DNA from: Sediminibacillus massiliensis
GTDB lineage: Bacteria; Bacillota; Bacilli; Bacillales; Amphibacillaceae
DNA length: 64,000 nt
Assembly: GCF_900156915.1 (NCBI RefSeq)
Contig: NZ_LT732535.1
Location: 513,120-577,119 of the forward strand
Reading direction: 5' to 3'
Positions 1 through 8,909 of this stretch are shown in pieces. Both the position numbers and the translations under genes were made by a program. Position 1 is the stretch's first letter. Each line of letters begins with the position of its first letter. A model generated the notes under the pieces. That model saw only the letters and a list, made by a program, of their open reading frames with translations. It made no database searches and was not told the origin of the DNA.

Positions 1-1
1 A

Positions 2-1141
2 ATATTACATACAGCCGATTGGCATTTGGGAAAAATAGTGAACAGTGTCCATATGACAGAGGATCAACGTCATATTCTTAACGAATTGGTTGCTTTGGTT
101 GAAAAGTTAAAGCCAGATGTAATCGTCATAGCTGGAGACTTGTATGACCGTTCTATTCCACCCAAAGAAGCTGTAGAATTATTGAATGATATATTTACGA
201 AGTTGATCATAGATTATGAGATTCCTGTCTTGGCCATCAGCGGCAACCATGACAGTCCGGACCGGTTAGATTTTGGAAGCAGATTATTTCGCTCCCAGCA
301 ACTTTATTTGGAAACAAAACTAAAAGAAGCATTGACTCCAATCACGTTGTTTGATGAAGAAGGGCCTGTGCATTTTCATTTGATTCCATATCTTGAACCA
401 GCCGACGTCCGTTCTTTTTTCCAAGATGACTCCATTCAATCCCATCAATCCGCAATGGAGGCAATCGTCAAACATATAGAGAGCCAAAATAATATGGATG
501 AGCGGCATGTATTTGTCGGGCATGCTTTTTTAGCGGGCGGCATGGAGTCTGAATCAGAAGAGCGATTATCCATGATAGGCGGAAGTCCCTATGTGGATGC
601 AGCATTATTGCAGTCGTTTTCATATGTAGCGCTTGGACACTTACACCAGCCTCAACGGATTACAAGTGAACGTATTCGTTACAGTGGTTCTATCTTGAAG
701 TATTCTTTTTCAGAAGCTAATCATAATAAATCCATCGCACTGGTAGACATCGATAAGGATGGTAGTTATGATATCTCTCTCCATCCCCTACATCCTAAAA
801 GGGATTTGAGAATTATTGAGGGGTTCTTTGAAGACTTAATCAATAATGAACCAACGGAAGATTACCTGCATGTAAGACTGCTGGATGATGGACAGCTTGT
901 TGATCCGATGGGAAAGTTGAGAAAAGTATATCCGAACATTCTAAGACTGGAACGGAAGGTTCTGTCTTCAAAAATGCAGCTTAGTGATTTGAAGAAAATA
1001 AAAGAAAAGCAAAAGATGTCCCACAGTGAACTGTTTGAAGCCTTTTATCAAGAAATGAAGGGCGAAATAATACCGGAAAATAGAAAAAGGCAACTTCAGG
1101 AAGTCGTTCAACTACTAGTCGACCAAGAAAGGGATGGATGA
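2..1141 (+). CDS. sbcD: Exonuclease SbcCD subunit D (5'-truncated by window edge)
   Basis: This is the metallophosphoesterase nuclease subunit of SbcCD (Mre11-like), which opens hairpins and processes double-strand DNA ends with SbcC. The frame is open from the first bases and already reads ILHTADWHLGK, so only about two N-terminal residues lie outside the window; an internal TTG at 26 is not the true start. The binuclear metal motifs appear in order: DWH near the N-terminus, GDLYDR, GNHD and GHLH. The length fits the family. Its TGA stop (1139-1141) overlaps the sbcC start in ATGA, so the two subunits are translationally coupled. Identification is secure; only the extreme 5' end is missing. 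Confidence 0.95.
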   Translation: MLHTADWHLGKIVNSVHMTEDQRHILNELVALVEKLKPDVIVIAGDLYDRSIPPKEAVELLNDIFTKLIIDYEIPVLAISGNHDSPDRLDFGSRLFRSQQLYLETKLKEALTPITLFDEEGPVHFHLIPYLEPADVRSFFQDDSIQSHQSAMEAIVKHIESQNNMDERHVFVGHAFLAGGMESESEERLSMIGGSPYVDAALLQSFSYVALGHLHQPQRITSERIRYSGSILKYSFSEANHNKSIALVDIDKDGSYDISLHPLHPKRDLRIIEGFFEDLINNEPTEDYLHVRLLDDGQLVDPMGKLRKVYPNILRLERKVLSSKMQLSDLKKIKEKQKMSHSELFEAFYQEMKGEIIPENRKRQLQEVVQLLVDQERDG

Positions 1142-4100
1142 TTATGAGAGCTATCACCCTGACAATGACTGCATTCGGCCCTTATAACAACGAACAAACC
1201 ATCGATTTTAGAGAACTTGGCAATGAATCTATTTTTCTAATTACGGGTCCTACCGGTGCAGGCAAAACTACTATTTTTGATGCTATTTGCTATGCTTTAT
1301 ATGGAAAAGCGAGTGGCAGCGATCGGGATCAGGATTCCCTAAGGAGTCACTTCGCAGAGGTAGGGAAGGCAACGGAAATAAGTTACACGTTTGCCTTAAA
1401 GGACAAAACATACAAAGTTATCAGAAATCCTAAACAGCTTAAACTGAAAGAACGAGGAGAAGGTTTTACCGAAGAACCCGCACGCGCCGTGATGTATGAA
1501 ATAGATGGGGAAGGACACAAGTTGGTCACTTCCAAAATCAAAGACGTCAATGACCTGATTGAGCAAAAGCTCGGTTTGGATTATGAGCAGTTTCGTAAGA
1601 TGATCATGATACCTCAAGGGGAATTCCGCAAACTAATTTCAGAGAATAGTAAGGAAAGAGAAGAAATACTACAAAAGATCTTCCGCACCCATTTTTACGA
1701 GCGGATAACAGAAGAATTCAAGAGACAATCAAAAGAACTGAAGGAATCCATCCGGCAATTGGACTGGCAGTTGGAACAAGAATTTTCTAAAATAAACTGG
1801 ATCCATTTCCAACCGGAAGAAATAGATTCTACGGAGAAAATTTTAGAAAAGCTGCAAGCGGAAATTAAAGAAACAGAGATAGCTCTGGATAAGGGACTCT
1901 CTGATCAAACAGAAAAGAAAAAGGAATTCAATAAAGCACAAGAAAAATATTATCAAGCAAAGCAACTATTGGATTTGTTCAACGAAAAAGAAAATCTTCT
2001 CAACGAAAAACAAAGACTGAAAAGGCAAGAGCAAGAAATACTCGAAAAACAAAATCGTGTGAAATTGGCTGAAACAGCAGCAAGGGTTGTGCCTTTTGAG
2101 GAGCAAATGGTTTATAGGAAACAAGAATGGCAGGAGCAGAATGAAAAGCTGGCCGGTTATCAGAAAAAGCAACAGGAAGTCGGTTCCCATTTCTCAGAAG
2201 TCAGAAAAACGTATGAGGAAGAGTTAAACAAGGAAACGGACAGAGAGAAACTTAAAGCACAAATAGATGAACTGAAACAACAATTAGAGAGTATTATGCA
2301 ATACCAGCTGCTGCTGGCCGAAAAACAACAAGTGGAGACAGAACAGCAAACAATCGATACAAAGATAATAGATGCACAGCAGTCAATCAAAGCAATAATA
2401 GAACAAAGTCAGGAATTGGAACAACGCTTGAGCAATCATGAGAAATGGACAAAAGAGTTTTATCATCTCGAAAACGAACGTAAGAATGTTAGAGAAATTA
2501 TCAGCAAACTAAAGAATTTGATAGAGGAAAGCCACAAGTTAAACGAAATGCGGCAACAGTTCCAGAAAGTACAGCGGCAATTCACTCAGGAACAACAGAA
2601 AATAGAACAACTAAGAGATACCCTTACAAACATGGAAGATGAAAAGCAAAGGAATCATGCAAGGTATCTGGCGCAGAATCTACAGCCTGGGACTCCATGT
2701 CCGGTATGTGGCAGTACAGACCATCCACAGCTAGTTACCGGAACTACAATCGATTCAGTCGATAAAGACTTGGAAAAAACCAGAAGAGAACTGAAAGTAA
2801 AAGAGAAAAACTTCACTTCCTTACAAAATGACTATATTCAAGTGAAATCAGATGGACAAACCCAAAGAAGGTTATTTGATCAGGCTTTTCAAGAATTCGA
2901 AGAGGTACTTGGTTCCTATGAAGAGGAATCAGTTAAAGCTTATCTTGCTACTTGGAAGGAAAAAGAAACCGAGCTGTCAGAACGCTTGAATAAAGTGAGC
3001 GAATATTTGAAGTCTGTAGAAAAAGCAAAAGATGATAAACAAAAATTACAGGAGGAATTGGACAAACAACAGCAGTTACTGGATAAGTACAAAGAAATGA
3101 AAGAGAAAATATCCGGAAAATGGTACCAGGTGAATACGAAGATAGACAGTATAAAAAATGAAACGAAAAACGTTGAAACCGATCCATCTTTGATAAGGAC
3201 CGATATAGCCGTGAAAGAAAGACAATACCAAGATTGGCTTAAATATTGGAACAAACTCCAACAAACATACCAACATGAAAAAGAACAACTTCATGAGATC
3301 AAGACAATCACGAATCAGTTGCAAGCCTTCACAGTCGAGATTAAAGCGAAGTATGACAATGAAGCGGAGAAATTCGAAAAGAAAAGATTGGAGAATGGTT
3401 TCAAAGATGAGGCAGGCTATCATTCAGCCAAAGTGTCAGAAGCTAAACTGCAGGAATGGAAAGAGGCCATCCAACAATACAACCAAAAATATCAGTTTGT
3501 GTCCAATCGGTTGGATGAATTGAATGTAAAAGTGAACGGTGTAGAAAAACCTGATCTCGCTATGATGGAGGAAAAACTTTCGGCATGGGAAAAGAAACTG
3601 GAAGAAATTCATGAAGCCAATCAATCATTATCTGTACAAATCCAGCAATTGAAGCAAATAGATGCCACATTGTACGAGTTGGTAGAACAGCATACCTCTC
3701 TTTCCAAACAGTATTTTGATATTGGGGAATTAGCAGATTTGGCTAGAGGTGAGAATCATTTAAGGCTATCCTTTGAACGTTATGTCTTATCCTCTTTCCT
3801 AGATGAAATTCTTATGCAGGCCAATATCCGGCTTGACCAAATGACTGATCATCGCTATCAATTGATAAGAAGTGATCAAGTCGCAAAACGCGGGGCCCAA
3901 AGCGGATTGGATTTAGAGGTGGTCGACCACCACACCGGTCAGCAGCGTTCCGTTAAAACATTGTCAGGAGGCGAAGGGTTTAAAGCTTCTCTAAGCCTTG
4001 CCCTCGGATTGTCGGATGTAGTACAAGCACATGCTGGCGGGGTGCAGCTTGATACATTATTTATTGACGAAGGATTTGGTACGCTGGATGAGCTGTCGCT

Positions 4101-4254
4101 TGAACAGGCTATTGATTGCCTAAAAGGATTACAACAAAGCAATCGATTGCTGGGAATCATATCCCACGTGCCGCAGTTGAAAGAGGAGATTCAAGCAAAA
4201 CTGCAAATCACTCCTTCCCAGAAAGGTTCTCATGTTTCCTTCTTGCTACATTGA
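1138..4254 (+). CDS. sbcC: Exonuclease SbcCD subunit C (SMC-like ATPase)
   Basis: This Rad50-like ATPase partners SbcD in processing hairpins and DNA ends. The 1038-aa product has a Walker A motif GPTGAGKTT at about residues 37-45, a very long Glu/Lys/Gln-rich coiled coil, a zinc hook CPVC at residues 521-524, the ABC signature LSGGE near 942 and a Walker B segment LFIDEGFGTLDE near 974. This is the full family architecture. The start could be ATG 1138, overlapping the sbcD stop, or ATG 1144, which gives the usual MRAITL-type N-terminus; the purine-rich AAAGGGATGG stretch serves either. No clear terminator follows before the next gene. Confidence 0.96.
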   Translation: MIMRAITLTMTAFGPYNNEQTIDFRELGNESIFLITGPTGAGKTTIFDAICYALYGKASGSDRDQDSLRSHFAEVGKATEISYTFALKDKTYKVIRNPKQLKLKERGEGFTEEPARAVMYEIDGEGHKLVTSKIKDVNDLIEQKLGLDYEQFRKMIMIPQGEFRKLISENSKEREEILQKIFRTHFYERITEEFKRQSKELKESIRQLDWQLEQEFSKINWIHFQPEEIDSTEKILEKLQAEIKETEIALDKGLSDQTEKKKEFNKAQEKYYQAKQLLDLFNEKENLLNEKQRLKRQEQEILEKQNRVKLAETAARVVPFEEQMVYRKQEWQEQNEKLAGYQKKQQEVGSHFSEVRKTYEEELNKETDREKLKAQIDELKQQLESIMQYQLLLAEKQQVETEQQTIDTKIIDAQQSIKAIIEQSQELEQRLSNHEKWTKEFYHLENERKNVREIISKLKNLIEESHKLNEMRQQFQKVQRQFTQEQQKIEQLRDTLTNMEDEKQRNHARYLAQNLQPGTPCPVCGSTDHPQLVTGTTIDSVDKDLEKTRRELKVKEKNFTSLQNDYIQVKSDGQTQRRLFDQAFQEFEEVLGSYEEESVKAYLATWKEKETELSERLNKVSEYLKSVEKAKDDKQKLQEELDKQQQLLDKYKEMKEKISGKWYQVNTKIDSIKNETKNVETDPSLIRTDIAVKERQYQDWLKYWNKLQQTYQHEKEQLHEIKTITNQLQAFTVEIKAKYDNEAEKFEKKRLENGFKDEAGYHSAKVSEAKLQEWKEAIQQYNQKYQFVSNRLDELNVKVNGVEKPDLAMMEEKLSAWEKKLEEIHEANQSLSVQIQQLKQIDATLYELVEQHTSLSKQYFDIGELADLARGENHLRLSFERYVLSSFLDEILMQANIRLDQMTDHRYQLIRSDQVAKRGAQSGLDLEVVDHHTGQQRSVKTLSGGEGFKASLSLALGLSDVVQAHAGGVQLDTLFIDEGFGTLDELSLEQAIDCLKGLQQSNRLLGIISHVPQLKEEIQAKLQITPSQKGSHVSFLLH

Positions 4255-4405
4255 TTTTTGCCAATAATTGTTCCTTAATAAACAGGTAATCATCATGATA
4301 TAGTTGAATAAGCACTGCAAATGAGATCAATTTCCGGTCAACGACTCCCTGGTGCAGAGACCGGGGATTGGTCATACTTGCAAACCTGTAAACAGGAGGA
4401 TTAAT

Positions 4406-4792
4406 ATGAAGGTAGTCACAGCGTCTACTCCCGATCAACATGATTATATAACAGACCTTATTCAAGATTTGTACCAAAGAGTTTTCCCTGTATTTTTTTC
4501 TGAAGAATACATAAAAAAATTGAGAGAGTTTAAATTACTGGAAATTCCGGAGATAAATGACTTGTCCCTTATGGAAACGATGGAAGTTACGGCGGCATTT
4601 CAAACAATTATATCTATTTTGGATACTTTAATTCAATCAGGATGTCCATTAGGATTTGATTATGTACAAAAGTTTACTAGAAACACGACGTTATTAGAGA
4701 AGTATGGTATAGATTTCCCTTTCCATTTAAATGATTTTATGAATATCACCGATACTTATATCAATACAGAAGAAAAGAGGCACTTGATGTAA
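4406..4792 (+). CDS. YhcU-like (DUF5365) family protein
   Basis: The 128-aa product starting MKVVTASTP resembles the Bacillaceae YhcU family (DUF5365) as I remember it; its function is unknown. It is soluble, mixed alpha/beta in appearance and lacks a signal peptide or membrane helix. A longer in-frame start at 4352 exists, but the ATG at 4406 is chosen because a strong AGGAGG stands just upstream at a good distance and the family begins with MKV. The gene lies alone between sbcC and a small DUF2584-like gene in the same direction. The coding call is good; the family name is from memory and less certain. Confidence 0.75.
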   Translation: MKVVTASTPDQHDYITDLIQDLYQRVFPVFFSEEYIKKLREFKLLEIPEINDLSLMETMEVTAAFQTIISILDTLIQSGCPLGFDYVQKFTRNTTLLEKYGIDFPFHLNDFMNITDTYINTEEKRHLM

Positions 4793-4853
4793 ATCTTTTC
4801 TTATGCGAATCATAAATTAAAGTAAAATATTATTCGCATAATGGGGGAGTTTC

Positions 4854-5102
4854 ATGTCTATGCCTCTGTCACTGGAAAACCACATACTGACCTATGGAAA
4901 AGAAGTAAGAAGGAATGAACTCGAAAATCTCTTTGAAATCCACTTTGAAGGATACCGGTTATTTCCCATGAATCAAACGATCGAAATAAAACGAGATCGT
5001 GATGCCATGCAGATTGGCCAGGGGAAAGTTGTCGAATTAATGTGGAAAAATGGAAAGACCATTTGCAAATACAAGCTTCATTCCCTTTTTAACGTCAATT
5101 GA
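4854..5102 (+). CDS. DUF2584-like small protein
   Basis: The 82-aa protein beginning MSMPLSLENHILTYGKE resembles the DUF2584 family, small proteins of unknown function conserved in Bacillaceae (MPL start, a TKGKE-like segment, a GYRLFP motif and a C-terminal beta-rich part). No transmembrane segment or signal peptide is visible. GGGGGAG stands six bases before ATG 4854 and supports this start. It may be read from the same transcript as the upstream YhcU-like gene, because only about 60 bases separate them and no terminator is visible. No function can be assigned from sequence. Confidence 0.75.
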   Translation: MSMPLSLENHILTYGKEVRRNELENLFEIHFEGYRLFPMNQTIEIKRDRDAMQIGQGKVVELMWKNGKTICKYKLHSLFNVN

Positions 5103-5272
5103 CGACACTATGCGTGCAGTTGGATAGCAGGTAAAGTCGGTTTATGCGCTTGCCCGGGAAATAACTCGTGCACCTTCATGAAATTGACAAACTTTTTCCG
5201 ATTCTTGCCGGAATTCCGGGCTTATAATGTAATTAATGATGTAACAGATTTCCGGAAAAGGAAGTGAGGAAA

Positions 5273-5353
5273 ATGCTTTCTGCTGTTCTGTTTGGACTAA
5301 TATTGAGTGGAACCTTTGCTTTAATTATTACCGCTGATGTGATATCAGACTAA
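5273..5353 (+). CDS. 26-aa hydrophobic peptide ORF
   Basis: An ATG at 5273 preceded by GAAGTGAGG opens a 26-codon frame ending in TAA at 5351-5353. The peptide begins MLSAVLFGLILSGTF, has one continuous hydrophobic stretch able to span a membrane, and ends ADVISD with two acidic residues. A strong intrinsic terminator starts ten bases after the stop, so the unit looks like a small self-contained transcript. I recognise no family. It could be a small membrane protein, a leader or a toxin-like peptide; none of these can be decided from this sequence. Confidence 0.5.
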   Translation: MLSAVLFGLILSGTFALIITADVISD

Positions 5354-5362
5354 AATTTTTAG

Positions 5363-5402
5363 AAAAAGAACAAATCGTTTCTTCTGATTTGTTCTTTTTT
5401 GT
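5363..5402 (+). terminator. Intrinsic terminator after the 26-aa ORF
   Basis: A perfect 14-bp inverted repeat (5363-5376 with 5386-5399) with a nine-base loop ends in a T run continuing to 5402. It directly follows the small hydrophobic ORF and separates it from the yqfQ-like gene. Confidence 0.85.
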
Positions 5403-5475
5403 TATGAATCTGCCTACACCTATTTAATTTCCTGGCGTACAATAAACTATCAACTTACGGAAATGAGGGATTCCT

Positions 5476-5994
5476 GTGTTTTCACCAAATCAAGCGCCAC
5501 GGTCATTTCGACAGTTCCCTTTCTCTCCACCAGTAAACCACACAGGGAACTTCCTGCCTCCTCAACCCTACCAGCAGTACGGAGTACCAGCAAGGGGCGG
5601 TTTACAGGGTCTAATGCAAAAGTTTATGCAAGGCGGGGGAGGAGTCCCGTCTACAATGGCCGGGGGAGGAAAGGTAACAAACACTTTGGGAAATATTCAG
5701 CAAGTCTTGAAGATGGCTCAGTCTGCTGCACCAATTGTCCAGCAATATGGTCCGATGGTGAAAAATCTGCCAATGATGATAAACATGATCAAAGCGTTCA
5801 ATGAATCTGAGTCTACAGAAGAGGTGGAGGATGGAGATAAGGACCCAGTGTTCGAAGATGAGGAAAAAGCAAAAGTAAAAGTAAATGAAAAGGAAAACCT
5901 TCATAAAATTGAATCCTCCATAAAACAACCTAAAAAGCCGGCTAAGGCAGTTAAGAAGGAAGATGGAATTTCAACTCCTAAATTATATATATAA
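5476..5994 (+). CDS. yqfQ: YqfQ/VrrA-like protein
   Basis: The 172-aa product matches the YqfQ/VrrA layout: a Pro/Gln/Phe-rich N-terminus, a Gly-rich segment (GGLQGLMQKF, GGGG), a conserved core with TNTLGNIQQVLKMAQ and QQYGPMVKNLPMM at about residues 68-105, and a highly charged Lys/Glu-rich tail. The B. subtilis counterpart has no firm function, and VrrA is known mainly for its repeat variability in B. anthracis. The start is GTG 5476, placed by ATGAGGGA seven bases upstream. It stands alone between two hairpins. The C-terminal tail looks disordered. Confidence 0.8.
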   Translation: MFSPNQAPRSFRQFPFSPPVNHTGNFLPPQPYQQYGVPARGGLQGLMQKFMQGGGGVPSTMAGGGKVTNTLGNIQQVLKMAQSAAPIVQQYGPMVKNLPMMINMIKAFNESESTEEVEDGDKDPVFEDEEKAKVKVNEKENLHKIESSIKQPKKPAKAVKKEDGISTPKLYI

Positions 5995-6052
5995 AACTTT
6001 GATGCACCCTGCTTGATTTTTTGTCTATAAAGCGAAAAAATAGAGAAAACAG

Positions 6053-6087
6053 ATTAGAAATACTGATGATGTGTCAGTATTTCTAAT
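6053..6087. promoter_or_regulatory. Perfect 14-bp inverted repeat upstream of msrAB
   Basis: ATTAGAAATACTGA (6053-6066) is followed after a seven-base loop by its exact reverse complement (6074-6087). It lies ten bases before the AGGAGGG ribosome binding site of the MsrAB gene and is not followed by a T tract. It could be an inefficient terminator for yqfQ, an operator, or a leader hairpin. Confidence 0.6.
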
Positions 6088-6108
6088 TATTAGCAGGAGG
6101 GATAATGC

Positions 6109-7071
6109 ATGGCTGAAATAAATCAAGAAAGAGCAACATTTGCTGGAGGTTGTTTCTGGTGCATGGTAGAACCATTTGATGAACGTCCTGGTATTTATAG
6201 CGTAATCTCGGGTTATACTGGCGGAACAACAGAAAACCCTACTTATGAAGAAGTTTGCTCGAATACAACAGGACATGTAGAAGCGGTCCAAATAACTTAC
6301 GACCCTGATATTTTTTCTTATGAACGCTTGCTGGAAATCTTTTGGAAACAGATTGATCCGACAGATGCAGGAGGTCAATTCAATGACCGTGGTGAATCAT
6401 ACCAAACGGCTATTTTTTACCATAATGAGAAGCAAAAAGAGCTTGCTGAAAAATCGAAACGGGAACTGGAACAAAGCGGCAGGTTCGATAATCCTATTGT
6501 GACCCCGATTCTTCCTGCAAGTACATTCTATAAAGCAGAAGAAAAACACCAAGATTATTACAAAAAGCAATCGTTCCATTATAAATTGTACAAAAAAGGG
6601 TCTGGAAGACAGGATTTTATCGAAAGACATTGGAGAAAACCGGTAGATAAAGAGAAAATTAGAAAAAAGCTTTCCCCTATCCAATACCATGTAACACAGG
6701 AAAATGGAACGGAAGCCCCTTTCCAGAACGAATATTATAACCATGAAGAAGAGGGAATATATGTCGACATCGTTTCGGGCGAGCCGCTGTTTTCCTCGAA
6801 AGATAAATATGATGCCGGCTGTGGCTGGCCAAGTTTTACTAAACCAATTGATAAACATCAAGTACAGGAAAAAACTGATACATCGCACGGCATGATTCGG
6901 ACGGAAATTAGAAGTACGGAAGCGGATTCTCATTTGGGACATGTATTCGAAGATGGGCCTACAGACCGTGGTGGCCTGCGTTATTGCATGAATTCTGCTG
7001 CAATGAAGTTTGTTCCCCGGGAGAAAATGGAAGAGCTAGGTTATGGTTACTTGTCTTACTTGTTTGAATAA
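6109..7071 (+). CDS. msrAB: Fused peptide methionine sulfoxide reductase MsrA/MsrB
   Basis: This 320-aa bifunctional enzyme reduces both epimers of methionine sulfoxide in proteins. The MsrA domain (about residues 8-160) carries GGCFWC with the nucleophile at C15. The MsrB domain (about 188-315) has GCGWPSF, with C238 as probable resolving cysteine, [10 protein letters not shown], and RYCMNSAA with the catalytic cysteine at C293. The CxxC zinc pairs of many MsrB proteins are absent. There is no signal peptide, so it is cytoplasmic. AGGAGGG places the start at ATG 6109; an out-of-frame ATG lies five bases earlier. A perfect hairpin precedes it and a terminator follows. A second, single-domain MsrA is encoded at 54061-54588. 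Confidence 0.95.
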   Translation: MAEINQERATFAGGCFWCMVEPFDERPGIYSVISGYTGGTTENPTYEEVCSNTTGHVEAVQITYDPDIFSYERLLEIFWKQIDPTDAGGQFNDRGESYQTAIFYHNEKQKELAEKSKRELEQSGRFDNPIVTPILPASTFYKAEEKHQDYYKKQSFHYKLYKKGSGRQDFIERHWRKPVDKEKIRKKLSPIQYHVTQENGTEAPFQNEYYNHEEEGIYVDIVSGEPLFSSKDKYDAGCGWPSFTKPIDKHQVQEKTDTSHGMIRTEIRSTEADSHLGHVFEDGPTDRGGLRYCMNSAAMKFVPREKMEELGYGYLSYLFE

Positions 7072-7078
7072 AAGAGCT

Positions 7079-7120
7079 GGGCAATACAACACAAACGAAC
7101 TTGTTGTATTGCCCATTTTC
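7079..7120 (+). terminator. Intrinsic terminator of msrAB
   Basis: GGGCAATACAAC (7079-7090) pairs exactly with 7103-7114, followed by a T-rich stretch. It lies just after the MsrAB stop. Confidence 0.85.
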
Positions 7121-7213
7121 ATTCGTTTACAATAGAGTTAATAAGGATTGAAGTAGGATTTATCCAGACATTAGTCCTTATCTTTAGAAATGTCTTTGCT
7201 GTTAGAAGAAAAA

Positions 7214-7222
7214 TGATACAAT
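7214..7222 (+). promoter_or_regulatory. Extended -10 promoter for the 67-aa gene
   Basis: TGATACAAT fits an extended -10 element (TGn before TACAAT), about 40 bases upstream of the GTG start at 7262. A weak -35 (TTTGCT) lies 16 bases further upstream. Confidence 0.45.
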
Positions 7223-7261
7223 AATTGATGGTATCGACGAAAAATAAGGAGAGATTATTAA

Positions 7262-7465
7262 GTGATACATAAAAATTGGATCAATAACAAAACAATCAAA
7301 CAAGTGGAGTGCATTCATGCGAACGCAAAGAAGTTCGTTGTCGACACTACGCTCACACCTGGTAAAGTGTATGATGTGAAAAATGAAACAGAAGAATTTT
7401 ACTTCATTGTCGACAACACAAATCGAGTTGGCGGCTTTCTAAAAGAGTACTTCAAGGAATTATGA
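7262..7465 (+). CDS. DUF6501-like small protein
   Basis: The 67-aa product (MIHKNWINNKTIKQVECIHA...) resembles the DUF6501 family of short Bacillaceae proteins, with the LTPGKVYDVKNETEEFYF(I/V)VDN segment read here as a compact beta-rich domain. Its function is unknown. The start is GTG 7262 with AAGGAGAG nine bases upstream. It has its own extended -10 promoter and a clean terminator, so it is probably monocistronic. The family name is from memory; that it is a real gene is well supported. Confidence 0.75.
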   Translation: MIHKNWINNKTIKQVECIHANAKKFVVDTTLTPGKVYDVKNETEEFYFIVDNTNRVGGFLKEYFKEL

Positions 7466-7489
7466 CTTGAATGATTGATGAATGATTAA

Positions 7490-7519
7490 ATAACCGGGCA
7501 ATCATACCCGGTTATTTTT
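7490..7519 (+). terminator. Intrinsic terminator after the DUF6501-like gene
   Basis: ATAACCGGG (7490-7498) pairs with CCCGGTTAT (7507-7515) and is followed by a T run. It can also serve the convergent gene ending at 7533. Confidence 0.85.
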
Positions 7520-7532
7520 AACTGTAGCTATG

Positions 7533-7904
7533 TTAATCAAGCTTCAGGTTTTTGACAACATTGAAAGCGAATAATAAAACACCGATCAGGATCATAGTAG
7601 CTCCAACGGCAACTCCACCGGTGAAAGCCGTATTATTTGTAAGCAGCATTGCAGTAAGTGAAACCATCATAATCGGTAAGCCTAAATTATGAAGCCAGAA
7701 ATGAAATAACCCCAATTTGTTAGCAGCCAGTTTGGGGAACAAGTAGTAAATAATGCCGGCTAACGTTAAAGCAGTCCAACCAAGTAGGTTAATATGGACA
7801 TGTACACCGGTCAGTGTGTGATCATGGACTATGGACATGACATATCCAATTATTACACCAATGACAAAATAAATAACGGAGATTTTTATCAACCGAACGC
7901 CCAT
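7533..7904 (-). CDS. Small heme-copper-oxidase subunit I-like membrane protein
   Basis: The 123-aa product has four hydrophobic helices and resembles a fragment-sized relative of cytochrome c oxidase subunit I, as often annotated in Bacillaceae. The signature HVHINLLGW at the end of helix 1/start of helix 2 and a later HFWLHNLGLP supply histidines in positions similar to heme or copper ligands of subunit I. It is far too short to be a working oxidase and no other oxidase genes are nearby. It may be a stand-alone heme- or NO-related membrane protein; its function is unproven. It converges on the DUF6501-like gene. Confidence 0.7.
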   Translation of the reverse strand: MGVRLIKISVIYFVIGVIIGYVMSIVHDHTLTGVHVHINLLGWTALTLAGIIYYLFPKLAANKLGLFHFWLHNLGLPIMMVSLTAMLLTNNTAFTGGVAVGATMILIGVLLFAFNVVKNLKLD

Positions 7905-8141
7905 AATATCAACTTCTTTCCTGGGTATTTAGTGCTAATACTATCCTATGAACGCCTAAGAGAGATATGTGTCGGAAACTGCTCACTCCACATATTTAAT
8001 TTTTTTTGAATAAATAGTTGGTTCCTAGGTTAAAATAAGAAGTATCCTTTAAAAAAGCATTAATAATTTTGAAAGTATTTAATTTTCTTGTTTTTATGTC
8101 TGATTTGCTAGATAATAGACATAAGCTAAGTGGAGGAGATG

Positions 8142-8699
8142 ATGTGCATGAAAAGGCTATTCATGATTCGCCATTGTAATGCAGAAGGGCAGCATAAAGA
8201 CTCACCGTTGACAAGGGACGGGGTAAGGCAATCTAAACTTATTGCCGATTTTTTTGAAAAAAACAGTTATAAACTTGATCGAATTATCTCTAGTCCTTTT
8301 TTGCGTGCGATAGAGAGCATAAAGCCATATGCGCAAATCAATCATCTTCCTATTGACATTGATGAGCGATTACAGGAAAGAATGTTAAGCGTCCAGCCTG
8401 TGGATGACTGGATGGACGTATTGGAAGAGTCCTTTAACAACCTGGACTTTAAATTACCTGGAGGGGAATCGTCGAATGATGCAAGGTCCCGGTCTCTGGA
8501 ATTAATAAATGAAGTAATGGCCGATAATAACTGTGAAAATGTAGCTATCGTCACTCACGGAAACTTACTTGCGATTCTTTTGAAAGAATTTCAGGCAGAC
8601 ATTGGCTTTACTCATTGGAAAGGTTTTACAAATCCAGATATTTTTCTTGTCCAGAAGGTTGGAGGAGAAAGTATCGTTGAAAGAATATGGAAGACATAA
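8142..8699 (+). CDS. Histidine phosphatase (phosphoglycerate mutase-like) family protein
   Basis: The product of about 185 aa begins with the branch-1 signature RLFMIRHCNAEG, where RHC/RHG holds the phosphorylated histidine. It continues with a conserved SPFLRAIES segment and ends with VTHGNLLA, which holds the second catalytic histidine. The fold is that of phosphoglycerate mutase/phosphatases; the substrate cannot be told. The usual RHG is RHC here. GGAGGAG is followed by ATGs at 8139, 8142 and 8148; 8142 is used because of spacing, but 8148 (MKRLFMIRH) is equally possible. A terminator overlaps the stop codon. No neighbour suggests a pathway. Confidence 0.85.
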   Translation: MCMKRLFMIRHCNAEGQHKDSPLTRDGVRQSKLIADFFEKNSYKLDRIISSPFLRAIESIKPYAQINHLPIDIDERLQERMLSVQPVDDWMDVLEESFNNLDFKLPGGESSNDARSRSLELINEVMADNNCENVAIVTHGNLLAILLKEFQADIGFTHWKGFTNPDIFLVQKVGGESIVERIWKT

Positions 8700-8725
8700 A
8701 AGGACCCCCTTTTGTGTCTTTTCTT
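8693..8725 (+). terminator. Intrinsic terminator of the histidine phosphatase gene
   Basis: GACATAAAAGG pairs with CCTTTTGTGTC (one mismatch) with a short C-rich loop, followed by a T-rich tract. The hairpin includes the stop codon. Confidence 0.75.
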
Positions 8726-8909
8726 TTGATGTGCGGATTATTCTTTGGGTAGAAATATGGAGAAATATGTAGTATACTCAAAATTAATGTTTAGCAATCA
8801 TTGCTAATACCAAAATTTTTTACCATGTACGCAAATGAGATAACTATGCTTTAAGCTGTCCGGCATATATTTAATACATTATATTTCCTGATAGCGTCCT
8901 TGGTTTTTT

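Noticed and set aside
5184-5228. TTGACA and TATAAT upstream of the 26-aa ORF as a promoter pair.
   Set aside because: They are 33 bases apart, far beyond the 16-18 needed. The TATAAT alone may still be used with another -35.
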